DNA from: Siderastrea radians
Taxonomy: Eukaryota; Cnidaria; Anthozoa; Scleractinia; Rhizangiidae
Direction: 5' to 3'
NCBI GenBank assembly: GCA_964017195.1
Contig: OZ024891.1
Coordinates: 990,694 to 1,054,693, forward strand
Length of the DNA stretch: 64,000 nucleotides
Part shown: positions 19,086 to 28,300 of the stretch, one piece after another
Layout of the letters: each line of letters starts with the position of its first letter
Position numbering within the stretch: the first letter of the stretch is position 1
The notes under the pieces: model-generated
Seen by the model: the letters and a program-made list of their open reading frames with translations, nothing else
Told to the model about the DNA's origin: nothing
Database searches by the model: none
Translations under genes and position numbers: made by a program

Positions 19086-19739
19086 ATGCAAACGGGGAAA
19101 CCGTTTCGTTTTCATACCCCCTCCAGTATTTTGGTCGTGGGTCCTTCGGGATGTGGCAAAACCGTGTTTACGGAAAAACTCTTGTTAGAGAACCCAGAGT
19201 TGTTTGAAACCCCACCGACTCAACTGCATTATTGTTATGGGGCCTGGCAAGATCGATTTCGAAGCATGCAAGATCAAGGGGTGGTGTTTCACGAAGGGAT
19301 TCCCGATCATGACGCCTTGGTCCAATGGTTTCCTCAAGGACATGGGATCCTCGTCTTGGATGATTTAATGCATGAAGGGAGTCACGATAAACGCGTTTTG
19401 GATTTATTCAGCAAACATTCCCATCATCAAGGGGTGACCGTGCTGTACTTGTGTCAAGACATGTTTCCCGTGGGCCGATATGCTAAAAGCATATCCCGCA
19501 ATGCCCATTACATTGTAGCGTTCAAGAACCCCCGAGATCAATTAGGGGCACGCAATGTCATGCTTCAATCGTTTCCTACCACTTGGAAAGACACGTTAGA
19601 GACGTTTCATCAGGCCACCACACGACCGTATGGGTATTTGGTGTTGGATTTACACCCCGCCTCCTCCGATCAACAACGTTTGTTGAGTCACCTGTTAAAA
19701 GATGAAGGATGGACTCGCACCTATCAAAAACGTCTATAA
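19086..19739 (+). CDS. FtsK/A32-type DNA-packaging ATPase
   Basis: The 217-residue product has a Walker A 'VVGPSGCGKT' at residues 18-27 and a Walker B 'ILVLDDLM' near residue 93. A downstream 'VLYLCQDMFP' strand with a polar Gln is typical of HerA/FtsK packaging ATPases. The length is normal for Polintons. It would pump the genome into preformed capsids. The start ATG follows the tRNA-like gene by 40 bp and aligns with the Polinton 2 start. Confidence 0.9.
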   Translation: MQTGKPFRFHTPSSILVVGPSGCGKTVFTEKLLLENPELFETPPTQLHYCYGAWQDRFRSMQDQGVVFHEGIPDHDALVQWFPQGHGILVLDDLMHEGSHDKRVLDLFSKHSHHQGVTVLYLCQDMFPVGRYAKSISRNAHYIVAFKNPRDQLGARNVMLQSFPTTWKDTLETFHQATTRPYGYLVLDLHPASSDQQRLLSHLLKDEGWTRTYQKRL

Positions 19740-19742
19740 AGG
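19735..19742 (+). promoter_or_regulatory. TATA box of the RGG gene
   Basis: TATAAAGG overlaps the ATPase stop codon and lies 46 bp before the ATG at 19788. Confidence 0.45.
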
Positions 19743-19787
19743 CGCGACATCCCCTTTGAACAGGAAAAAGAGAGAGAGAGAGCGAGC

Positions 19788-20692
19788 ATGGCGGATGACG
19801 ATGACCGTCAACCTCCGCAATCGTACGATACCGTGGCCCCTGCGGGTGTTGGGGCGGCCAGCAGCAATCAAGTGTCCCCCGGGACCATGCAAGAAATTTT
19901 GGAGACAGGGGAGCAAAACTTGATTGACCAAGCCTTTGATCAAATAGAGCAGGCTGGTGATTATGATGCCCTCACCAGATATTTGGAATCGCTCCCTGAC
20001 CTTGGACCCCCTGTGCAGGCCTCTTCCCCCGCAGGGGTAGGAAGTCCAGGAAGTCAATCATACCGTAGCATACACACCACCCCACCGTCTTCCCCGGACA
20101 CTCCACTTACTTGGGGAAGTGCAACCTTGACGCCTACTCCTCGAACAGCGAGAGGTGGTCGAACAGCAGCGGGTGCGGGGGTGATGGTGGGGGACGCCGT
20201 GGTCCTAGGACTAGAGGTGGTGGACGTGGTGGTTGTGGGCGTGGTGGTGGTGGTGGTGCTGCTGGGGGTGCTGGTGCTGGTGCTGGTGGTGCTGGCGGTG
20301 GTGGTGGTGGTGGAGGAGGTGGAGGTGCTGGTGGTGCTGGTGGTGGAGGAGGTGGTGGTGGTGGTGGAGGTGGAGGTGGTGGTGGTGGCCGTCGTGGTGG
20401 AGGTGGTGGACGACGCGGACGACGACGACGACGACTTTTCCCCACTGCACCTTTGACACCTGCCTCCAATCCAGCCACCCCTCGAGGATCTTGGACGTCT
20501 GGGAGTCCACCCCCTCGTACCTTGCGTCAAGCGGATTTACAACGACGTTTACGCATGATGTTACAAGATCAAGAACAATTAGCCCAAGGACGTGAGATTG
20601 CTAATGTCACCATGACCAATAGCATTGTGACCAGTTATAAACAGGGAGGAGCACCAAGCGTACAAACGTCTTCGTCCCGGGTTTCGCCATGA
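19788..20692 (+). pseudogene. RGG/Gly-rich protein, frameshifted in the G-rich region
   Basis: The N-terminal part (MADDDDRQPP, acidic and Ser/Pro-rich) is in one frame until about 20170. The RGG/Gly-rich centre and the C-terminal part (about 20180-20692, ending 'SSSRVSP') are in another. A G-run near 20176-20192 is the likely site of the indel. The central DNA is an imperfect GGT/GGA repeat that is open in several frames of both strands. RGG boxes bind RNA or packaged nucleic acid in many viral proteins; that use here is inference. The stop overlaps the next ATG (ATGATGA). Polinton 2 keeps only a remnant of the N-terminus. Confidence 0.6.
20200..20440 (+). repeat. GGT/GGA trinucleotide tract
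   Basis: This near-continuous G-rich trinucleotide stretch lies within the RGG gene. It is expected to be unstable and could form G-quadruplexes on the plus strand. It creates spurious Gly, Val, Trp and (minus strand) Pro or Thr ORFs. Confidence 0.8.
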
Positions 20693-21372
20693 TGAAAACC
20701 GTCGTGTCGTTATTGAATGGATCGAAACATCATGGCCTTCCATTCCCCCCTGAATTATTACAACGTATGGATTCCTTGTATGCTTTTTACCACCAACAAT
20801 GGTGGTGTTATCGAAAAATGTTGAATCATTTCAAGTGTATCAATGCCTTGTTCAATGGCATGGCATTACTCCTGATGGCCGCAGGCATGATTGCTGGACC
20901 GCTTTTGGAAAACAGTACGTTGGTAGCATGTTTGGCGGCGGTGGGCACGGTGGTCAAAGGATGGAATGATTTTAAACAATACCGATTTAAAGTGGCCATG
21001 AGTCGATTTGCGTTTACCACGTATGCTAAAGCCTTGACCGAATTGAAAACCTATGTCCGTGGTGTTCCCTTGGAGGATCTGGAAGGATTTTTAATCAAGA
21101 TGCAAACCTTGGATGATACCATTGTGGATTTCACCCCTCCGTTACCTAAACGATGTGTGCAAGATTACCATCGTCATTTTGTGTACCAACCCGTGGAAGC
21201 CCTATACTATGTGGACGGATGTCCTCGTCCCTTGAGACCCAAAGACTATTGGATAGATAAAAAGCTGCTCCCTCCTAGTCCCACACTCTTAGAACCATGG
21301 CCGTCCAACGAAGACGACGCAGAAAAAGGAAACGACGACGACAACAAGGTGGGGGTTGGTGGCAAGATTTGA
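20689..21372 (+). CDS. Membrane-associated virion protein
   Basis: The 227-residue product has two adjacent hydrophobic segments (about residues 45-62 'ALFNGMALLLMAAGMIAG' and 66-85) separated by a short polar turn, then helical text and a Pro-rich C-terminus. 'DYHRHFVYQPVEA' and 'SPTLLEPWPS' are kept in the Polinton 2 copy. It is a conserved protein of this Polinton group and possibly acts in membrane penetration or assembly; the function is not established. Its tail overlaps the next small gene at 21297. Confidence 0.6.
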   Translation: MMKTVVSLLNGSKHHGLPFPPELLQRMDSLYAFYHQQWWCYRKMLNHFKCINALFNGMALLLMAAGMIAGPLLENSTLVACLAAVGTVVKGWNDFKQYRFKVAMSRFAFTTYAKALTELKTYVRGVPLEDLEGFLIKMQTLDDTIVDFTPPLPKRCVQDYHRHFVYQPVEALYYVDGCPRPLRPKDYWIDKKLLPPSPTLLEPWPSNEDDAEKGNDDDNKVGVGGKI

Positions 21373-21470
21373 AACGCAATACCCGTCAAGGCTATAAAGA
21401 GACGCGAGATGCCATCAAACAAAACAAAGCCCTTCAACGTCTGTTGATGAACCGTCCATGGTATCCTTGA
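21297..21470 (+). CDS. Small Arg-rich protein with RQQGG junction (57 aa)
   Basis: This ORF is short and overlaps the end of the membrane protein gene in another frame. It starts 'MAVQRRRRRKRKRRRQQGGG', then 'WWQDLKRNTRQGYKETRDAI'. The Polinton 2 homologue (57838-57488, 116 aa) has the same head and tail plus about 60 extra residues between them, so this copy has an internal deletion or the other an insertion. Both keep the head-GG junction. Confidence 0.65.
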   Translation: MAVQRRRRRKRKRRRQQGGGWWQDLKRNTRQGYKETRDAIKQNKALQRLLMNRPWYP

Positions 21471-21632
21471 GGAGAAGAAGACGACGACGTCGTCGTCAAC
21501 GAGGAGGTTTTTAAAATCTATTGGTCCCCGCCATGGCGGGATTGGGAAAAGCCGTGGCCTTGGAAACGGATAAACGTATAAAACGCACGATTCAAAAAGC
21601 CAACCAACGGCATCGTCGTCGTCACCGATAAA
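21459..21632 (+). pseudogene. Second pX-like peptide, broken by an early stop
   Basis: An Arg-rich head ending RQRGGF starts at ATG 21459 and meets TAA at 21514-21516. The same frame then continues 'NLLVPAMAGLGKAVALET' and a basic tail to TAA at about 21630. The Polinton 2 copy (near 57480-57290) has a TGA earlier, in its Arg-rich head, and a 9-bp repeat expansion in its tail. Each copy is therefore broken at a different site. An internal ATG at 21532 could still give a 32-residue peptide. Confidence 0.5.
21577..21583 (+). promoter_or_regulatory. TATA box for the 21635 gene
   Basis: TATAAAA lies 52 bp before the ATG at 21635, inside the pX-like reading frame. Confidence 0.45.
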
Positions 21633-21634
21633 GG

Positions 21635-21952
21635 ATGCAACGTCTTCGACGTCAATTACCGTTTTTACGGTCCATGTTACAAGAAGCCAATGGCTCCAAA
21701 CGTCAAGAGTTGTTACAACATGCCAATGCTGATCAAATTAATGCTGTGAGTGAACTGGTCTTGAACTTCTTAAAAAACAAGATTCCTGTCACCCCACCCA
21801 TCCTGGCCAAACTTCAACCCTATAAAAAGGTGCTACGTGATTTGGGACGTCGTCGACATTCCGTCAAAAAACGTCGTCAGTGGTTAGTCCAACAAAAAGG
21901 ACGTGGATTGTTTCAAGGACTACATCACGTGTTATGTCAATGTGCTCGTTAA
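21635..21952 (+). CDS. Conserved Polinton basic protein (105 aa)
   Basis: The protein is helical and basic: 'LRRQLPFLRSMLQEANGS', 'NADQINAVSELVLNFLKNKI', 'PVTPPILAKLQPYKKVLRDL', and a Lys/Arg-rich end. The same layout (a helix, an N-x-L-K segment, P-L-T-P, a K-Y-K-x-L-R motif and a QKG near the end) is what I know from small conserved ORFs next to capsid genes in many Polintons. Its biochemical role is not known to me. Polinton 2 has it intact (57289-56963). Confidence 0.65.
   Translation: MQRLRRQLPFLRSMLQEANGSKRQELLQHANADQINAVSELVLNFLKNKIPVTPPILAKLQPYKKVLRDLGRRRHSVKKRRQWLVQQKGRGLFQGLHHVLCQCAR
21821..21828 (+). promoter_or_regulatory. TATA box inside the 21635 ORF
   Basis: TATAAAAA lies 106 bp before ATG 21934. 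The equivalent box is kept in Polinton 2 near 57101-57108 (minus strand). Confidence 0.35.
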
Positions 21953-22164
21953 CGCTTGCCACATGGATGCATCTATTACAAGAGGCCAATCGGGCCACAG
22001 AGAAGTGGAAAGACGACTGTTATTATTGGAAGCATAAATATCACCTGTTGCATCGAGAGTACCAACACATCTTAAAGTCCCGTCTTTGTGAGAGCTGTCG
22101 TAACCAAGAAGACGGGGAACTTTGCTCCGACTGTAGTCAACAACCATGGACGAGGTCTACATGA
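21934..22164 (+). CDS. Coiled-coil protein with CxxC-CxxC zinc knuckle
   Basis: I chose the ATG at 21934 (MSMCS), which both Polintons share. The 76-residue product has a helical centre rich in Trp/Tyr ('ATEKWKDDCYYWKHKYHLL') and a terminal C-x2-C-x7-C-x2-C group ('CESCRNQEDGELCSDC'), probably zinc-binding. It overlaps the upstream gene by 19 bp and the downstream one by 19 bp, both in other frames. Its unbroken conservation in Polinton 2 supports a real gene. Confidence 0.6.
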   Translation: MSMCSLTLATWMHLLQEANRATEKWKDDCYYWKHKYHLLHREYQHILKSRLCESCRNQEDGELCSDCSQQPWTRST

Positions 22165-22775
22165 TTCCCCACAAGGACTTGAAGCAACTCATTCAATATT
22201 ACAAAGGAGAACTCACCGAAAATGCCTTGTTGAACAAAGCCGCGACGTTAGCCGCCAAAAAACATGTCTTGTTAGCCAACCCCCAATTACCTCCAGCCCT
22301 GGTCAATGCTCAAACCAAACCGTTGAGTCAAGAATTAATCAAGCTAACCAAACGCATCCGTCAATTTCCCGGAGGCGTGGGGGTTGGTGCACCGGGTGGA
22401 CCACCAGGCGAAGAAGATGAGGAAGAAGCCGGGGATTTGGTGACGGGACCTGTGGAACAATGGTTGAAGCGCATGATAAAAGGAGGTCCGTTGGCTTCCA
22501 AACCCACCATTACCCCTGCAACCAGGGAAGGCACGAGAGAAGAGAGACCTTCTACCAGTCGAGGGGATACCCGGTCGCGTTTAGAAGCCATTCGAGAACG
22601 GCGCAAGACCTTGGAAAAAAAGTTAGCCGAAAGTGGTAAAGGTAAAGGCAAAGGCAAAGGTAAAGGCAAAGGAGTCTCCCGTGAAGTGCAAGCATTGAAA
22701 CCCTTACCCGGTTGGGAAGATTGGGCCAAAGGCAAAAAGCCCCGACGGAGACGTTTGCAGTACGACAGTGAATAA
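22146..22775 (+). CDS. Conserved Polinton core-type protein
   Basis: The 209-residue product starts 'MDEVYMIPHKDLKQLIQYY' and continues with 'LLNKAATLAAKKHVLL' and 'LTKRIRQFPGGVGVGAPGG'. An acidic run, a helical segment, a GKGKGKG repeat and a basic end follow. The N-terminal pattern (I/V-P ... KGxLTxxxLLNKAxxLAAxxHxLL ... RIR) is one I associate with a small conserved protein of many Polintons. GG pairs after RIRQFP suggest proteolytic separation of head and tail. Polinton 2 has a 20-nt deletion here. Confidence 0.65.
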   Translation: MDEVYMIPHKDLKQLIQYYKGELTENALLNKAATLAAKKHVLLANPQLPPALVNAQTKPLSQELIKLTKRIRQFPGGVGVGAPGGPPGEEDEEEAGDLVTGPVEQWLKRMIKGGPLASKPTITPATREGTREERPSTSRGDTRSRLEAIRERRKTLEKKLAESGKGKGKGKGKGKGVSREVQALKPLPGWEDWAKGKKPRRRRLQYDSE

Positions 22776-22777
22776 AC

Positions 22778-23134
22778 ATGCCCACCAAGAGGAGGAGGAG
22801 AAGGGGTATTAAACGCCCCCAACGAGGAGGGGCCTTGGATGTACAAAAATGGATTGCTAAAATGGGGAAGGAATTTCATTGGCCTGGTTATCAGTACATG
22901 GGCCCTGGCACGCATTTGGCCAAACGTCTGAAACGTGGGGATCCCGGCATCAATCGCTTAGACCAGATTGCTAAGCAACACGACATTGATTACAGTCGTG
23001 CCAAGAATTTGCAAGATAAATGGAAAGCCGATACGAAGATGATCCAAGCCATTGATCGATTACCCGGCAAGAAAACCAAGACGGAACGGGTGGTCAAGAA
23101 AATCATGCAAGCCAAGAAACGTTTAAAATTGTAA
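22778..23134 (+). CDS. Phospholipase A2-domain virion protein
   Basis: The 118-residue product has a basic head with RGG (residue about 15-18), then the viral PLA2 signature: the calcium loop 'YMGPGTHLAKRL', 'GDPGINRLDQIAKQHDIDYS' with the catalytic His-Asp pair, and a downstream Asp in a Lys-rich helix. Parvovirus VP1 and adintovirus PLA2 domains serve endosomal escape. It is intact here and in Polinton 2 (56132-55758). AATAAA follows at 23165-23170. Confidence 0.85.
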   Translation: MPTKRRRRRGIKRPQRGGALDVQKWIAKMGKEFHWPGYQYMGPGTHLAKRLKRGDPGINRLDQIAKQHDIDYSRAKNLQDKWKADTKMIQAIDRLPGKKTKTERVVKKIMQAKKRLKL

Positions 23135-23268
23135 ATTTAATAACACCCCAGTTACATGTTGAGTAATAAAAAATGAAAATGTCTCATTGGTGTTGTTATT
23201 CTACAGTTCGGTAGTCTTCCAAAATGATCCACGTGTTTTTTCATAAAAATGTCAAAGCACTGTCTCTT

Positions 23269-23394
23269 TTAACTGACAAAATCGTCCAAATCAAAGCAAG
23301 AATCCTGAGGGGTCCCTTCGTACTCCAACACGTCCCTTAACAATTCAAATAAAGAGTCGTCCGATGACGACGAGTCACACAAAGAGTTGTCCAA

Positions 23395-23427
<33 letters not shown>

Positions 23428-24427
23428 CGACGGCAAGTCACCGAGCTCCTCTAATAGATTGTGTAAAAATCCCCTCCCATCGTCCCACATGTCACATACA
23501 GAATGATCCAGGGGATCAAGGACCCCTGAATCCATGTCCATTATTATAGGAGCACTAGGTTGATCCACGGAATCCTCAGGGGTGGGCGAGAGGGTGTTAC
23601 AAAAGTCCTGCATAAAATCCTCCAACGTGACCGTTAGTTTTAGTGGCCCTAACGCCTTGATTTTCTGTAACGTTCTCTCTCGATCGCGGGATCGTTTCAA
23701 TAAGGCGGCGGTCTCCCTCTGTCGCGCTAACTTTTGCCTCCACCACACTTGTCCCTGTGGGGAATGGTAGCATTCTCTTTTAGTGGCCCGGCGCTTTTCC
23801 ACATGGGCGTGATAGTTCCGTCTTAGGGCCGCAAGATGTTTGGCGCGATGCCTCTCCCGATACCGTTGTTTCTGGGCAGCCATTACCTCGGGATGATTGG
23901 CTCGATACCGTCGTCTCTGCTCAGCAACTCGTTCTGGATGCCTGGCCCGATACCTAGCTTGGGCGGCCCGTCGTCGCGCTCGCATGGCCAAGAGCTTGGT
24001 CAATTCCGAATCGTCGTCGTCGTCGTCGTCATCACTTTGTGGAGAGGTCGTGGGGCCTCGGTGACCGCATTGGCTGCAGCAGCTTTCGGGGGGCAACGGG
24101 AGATGAGGGCGGTGCTGGCGGAGGTGTCTGTGGCCTCTTGAATTTATGGTGCCAGTTTGTCCAGCAGACGTCGAGGCCCTCGATAAACCACCCGGTATTG
24201 AGTTGCGAGTAGCAGCCCGGGTTCCAATGGGTTCGTACATAGGCGGCTCGTACTGCCTGGGCTGCCTTGGCTGCTTCTCTCCGTTTCCTTCTCTCCTCCA
24301 ACAACTGTTCGCCAAACTCCCGAATGTCTTTGTCCTCCAACACGCACTCCTTCTTCACTTCCTTTAAAATCTCCTCGACTTGAAACTTCTCAAAGTCTTT
24401 CAACAGGTTCTCTGGACTAGAGGCCAT
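23269..24427 (-). pseudogene. Arg-repeat/acidic putative regulator, two overlapping frames
   Basis: The minus strand has a first frame from ATG 24427 (MASSPENLLKDFEKFQ) to 24032 and a second that covers roughly 24315-23269. The second carries an Asp8 run, then at least three repeats of an Arg-rich 'RYRARHPERVAEQ'-type unit, a Lys/Arg helix, and a Ser/Asp-rich acidic tail ending 'CFDLDDFVS'. The layout of basic binding region plus acidic tail suggests a transcription or DNA-binding regulator. The Polinton 2 remnant retains both the LLKxFExF head and the FDLDDFVS tail, so head and tail belong to one gene. The frames are joined by splicing or split by an indel. I cannot tell which. Confidence 0.5.
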
Positions 24428-24458
24428 CTTGAGATGACTCACCTCGAAGTTCGATCTG

Positions 24459-24623
24459 TTTTATAGTCTCTCATTCGTTCCCGTGATGCACAATGGACCC
24501 CAATTAGAGAGGGGGGAGGGGGGTCCCCCCACCCCTTCCCACCCCTCCCTAGGGCACCCTGTGCCCGGGTAAGGTGATTGGATCACCCCATTCTCCCACG
24601 GGACCTTTTTTCTCTATAAAAAA
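24459..24623. promoter_or_regulatory. Bidirectional G/C-rich promoter, copy 2
   Basis: A minus-strand TATAAAA (24459-24465) faces the Arg-repeat gene and a plus-strand TATAAAAAA (24615-24623) faces the 24656 gene. The centre carries GGGGGGTCCCCCC and Pu/Py-biased runs. The layout matches copy 1 at 9640-9800. Confidence 0.65.
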
Positions 24624-24655
24624 CAAGCACCGATCACCACCAAGTTCATCTGATC

Positions 24656-25315
24656 ATGACGTCTCACCAAGAGGATGAAGCGGGGCCCAGTGGCCTCAAC
24701 CGCCATGAGATGTTATCATTGCTTGGTCTGGAGATGTCCGATTCAGAGCAAGAACAAGAGACGGCAGCAAATACCTCTGATGAACCTTTGTTACCAACCG
24801 AAGAGATGGCTTGCAGTGACGACATCTGTCAAGAGGTGTTGGATCGCTTCGAACGCCAACGTGCGTTTCAAAGCCATCTCCTTCAACAAACTGGTGGAGG
24901 TTTGGATGCCAATACGGAGGGTGCCTTCGAGTTTGAACTCCAACCCTATGTCGACCGTTTGAGCAACCGTCTGGGAGTGCGTGAACGTCATTTCAATACC
25001 CAGTTACGCCAAAGGGGTAACTTCATTCCCAATGAGAACATTACTCAAGCTCTAGAAGAGGGGTTACGTCGCGCGGTGAATCAAGTCTTGACCACCACAA
25101 CGCCTGAGCTCCACGATCAAGATCGCCTCTACTTTACACTAGCATCCAACAGACTTCACAATAATTTTCAGGGCTGGGGATTGCGAGCAGGAGAATGGCG
25201 TCAAGGTGGGGACCGTGTGGAGGCCTTGTTCCACCGTTTAGCGCAAGCCTTGAACAGCAACGAACAATTTGAAATGGATGACTCCTTCCAATTATCCATT
25301 ACTCAAGTCCATTAG
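24656..25315 (+). CDS. Conserved ORF upstream of PolB, candidate replication partner
   Basis: The 219-residue product has an acidic disordered head (residues 1-60) and a helical body: 'VRERHFNTQLRQRGNFIP', 'ALEEGLRRAVNQVLTT', 'RLYFTLASNRLHNNFQGWG', 'FEMDDSFQLSITQVH'. It lies 51 bp before the polymerase and under the same promoter. I recall ORFs of this type directly before or fused to Polinton polymerases, so it may be a terminal protein or an N-terminal polymerase module; that is inference. Confidence 0.6.
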   Translation: MTSHQEDEAGPSGLNRHEMLSLLGLEMSDSEQEQETAANTSDEPLLPTEEMACSDDICQEVLDRFERQRAFQSHLLQQTGGGLDANTEGAFEFELQPYVDRLSNRLGVRERHFNTQLRQRGNFIPNENITQALEEGLRRAVNQVLTTTTPELHDQDRLYFTLASNRLHNNFQGWGLRAGEWRQGGDRVEALFHRLAQALNSNEQFEMDDSFQLSITQVH

Positions 25316-25366
25316 CCCCCTCAAGGAACCGGCAGTCGACGCCAGAACAAACCCGGACACCCAACG

Positions 25367-28300
25367 ATGGACATGTTAACGGCCAACAAAAAGTCAGTCA
25401 TCCGCATCCAAAACAAAGATCAACTCTGTTGTGCCCGAGCCCTCGTCACCGCCAAAGCTCGCCTGGACCAGCACCCGAAATACCACAGCATTCGCAAAGG
25501 AACTAAACTCCAAAAAGAAATGGCTCTCTTGCTCCATCACGAGGCCAACGTGCCCTTCGGTCCTTGCAGCTACGAGGCGTTAACCAAGTTCAGTAAGGCC
25601 CCCTCCCTCGCCGGTTACAAGATCATCCTGGTGGACGCTCACCGATCTTATCACATCACCACCTATGGACCCCTTCAAGACAAACAATTGATCCTACTGC
25701 ACGACCATGACCATTACGATGTCATTACCCGTTTACCCGGATTTTTCGGGTCCAGTTACGTCTGTGCCCACTGCTGGAAACCCTATGACAATGAGGGACG
25801 TCATCGATGCACCAAACAAAAAGGTCATTGCCGAGCCTGTTGCCAAAAAGAGTGCCCTGATTTTCTTCATGCTTACCCTCGACATCTCAAAGCCACTCAA
25901 CGTTGCCAACAATGTCATCGGGACTTTTTCGGAGACACTTGCTTCCAAGCACATCTCGTCAAGGACCACACTGGCAAACCCGTGACCAACCTACAGTCCT
26001 CCGTGTGCTTTCGTCGCCGTCGCTGTCCAACCTGTCGCAAGCAGGAAGTAGGATTAGACAAGATTGAAAAGCATCAATGCAAGTATATAGATTGTCCCTC
26101 CTGCCATGAGTACGTGCACGGTGACACTCATCGTTGTTTTATTCAAAGAGCCCCCAAGCCTCAAGACAACAAGAAGAAGAGAAAGAGGAAACGACAAGGG
26201 GGTCCTCCTCCTAAACGAGGAGCGGCGGTCGCAGAGCTTCATGCCACACCAGAGGAGGAGGACGACCTGCCACCCTTGCACGTGTTTTTTGATATTGAAG
26301 TCATGCAACCCCAGGAACAGCACATCGCCAATCTCGTCGTGGCCGAAACCGAAGACGACGACCACCCCATGTGTTTCCCTGGCAACCATTGCGTCCGAGA
26401 TTTTCTCGAATGGTTGGATACCTTGACACTCAACGATACCCGACAAGTCAATGTCCTTGCCCATAATTTTCAGGGTTACGATGGCTACTTTGTCATTCAT
26501 CAATACTATGGTGACAACCGTTTGGTCGAGCAGCTCCGGAACGGGTGTAAACTCTTGCAAGTTCAACACGATCGCATCCGATTCATCGATTCACTCAGCT
26601 TCTTCCAGATGCCTCTATCCGCCTTTCCCAAAACCTTTGGATTGACAGAACTCTGCAAAGGTTACTTCCCTCACAAGTTCAACCTTCCAGATCACCAAAA
26701 CTACGTAGGTCCCATCCCGACCCTCGATTACTACATGCCCGAAACCATGTCACCCGAAGGCAAGCAAGCCCTGGAAACGTGGCATCAAGAGCAGCGTGCC
26801 AATAACGTCGTGTTTGATTTCCAACAAGAATTGGTGGCCTACTGCAAATCGGATGTACGTCTCTTGAAAGAAGGATGCTTGACATTCAAACGGTTGTTTG
26901 AAACGCTGACGGGTTTCAACCCCTTCGACCACATCACCATTGCCTCTGCCTGTAACCGGGATTTACGCATGAATCGCATGATCCCCAACAGTATTGCCAG
27001 TGAACCCGTTCGTGGTTGGCGCAACACTATCAACCACTCCAAGGTGGCCATGGAATGGTTAACCTGGTGTGCCCACCAACAACAGACCATTCAACATGCC
27101 CGCAATGCCGGCGAGTACCGCATCCCTGGCACTGACTTCCATGTCGCCGGTTTCGATGCCAGTACCAACACTATCTACGAATTTCACGGGTGTTTCTGGC
27201 ACGGATGTCCTCGCTGTTACCCCAACCGTCACGAAACCCATCTACGCCACTATGAACGAACCATGCAAGATGTCTACGAGACCACCCAGCAAAGGACCCA
27301 ACAACTTAAAGAGCAAGGGTTCACTGTCGTGGAAATGTGGGAATGTGATTGGTCCCGTCTCAAAGACACCTCAGCCGATATCCGTACCTTTCTGGCACAC
27401 CTTCAATTCACAGAACCCTTGAATCCACGCGACGCTTTCTGTGGAGGCCGTACCAATGCTGTCAAGCTGTACCATCATGTCACCCCCACTCAAAAGATCC
27501 ATTACATCGATGTCACCTCCTTGTACCCATGGGTCAACAAGACGTGTGTCTACCCCAAAGGACATCCTCGTTTCATCTTCAACCCGGGTCACACAGACAT
27601 CCATCAGTACTTTGGCCTGATCCAATGTCAAATTCTACCTCCACGTCACCTCTACCATCCTGTCCTGCCTTACCGTCATGAGGGAAAACTCCTTTTTCCC
27701 CTCTGTGCCGCTTGTGTAGAAGAAGAGATGCCCAAAAGGCCTTTAGAGAGATGCGCGGAATGTGTGCACACCGACCACCAACGGGCCCTGACTGGGACAT
27801 GGTGCAGTCCTGAATTAGACAAAGCCGTCGAGCTCGGGTACCAAGTCCAGTACATCTATGAAGTCTGGCATTTTGACGAGAAGTGTGAAGGACTGTTTAA
27901 AGACTACGTTAATACGTGGTTGAAAATAAAACAGGAAGCCAGTGGGTGGCCCAAAGGAGTCAACACAGAAGAAGAAAGACAGACCTACATCCGAAACTAC
28001 TACGAGCATGAAGGCATCCAATTGGAGTACGCCAAAATCGAATACAACCCGGGACTGCGTACCCTAGCCAAGATGATGCTCAATTCCATGTGGGGCAAGT
28101 TTGGACAACGTCTTAACAAAACCCAAGTCCAAACCTTTGATGACCCTCAAGCCTTCCACCGTTTCTTGAATACCAATACTTTAGACGTACGACATGTGTC
28201 TGTGATGAACGAGGACATGGTGGAGGTACATTATCAGTACCAAGACGAAGACATCCCCGTCTCACCCAACCTGAACATCTTCGTCGCCTGTTTTACTACC

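Noticed and set aside
20134..20530. Poly-Pro, poly-Thr/Ser and His-rich minus-strand ORFs and a Val-rich plus-strand tail
   Set aside because: They are readings of the GGT/GGA repeat in other frames.
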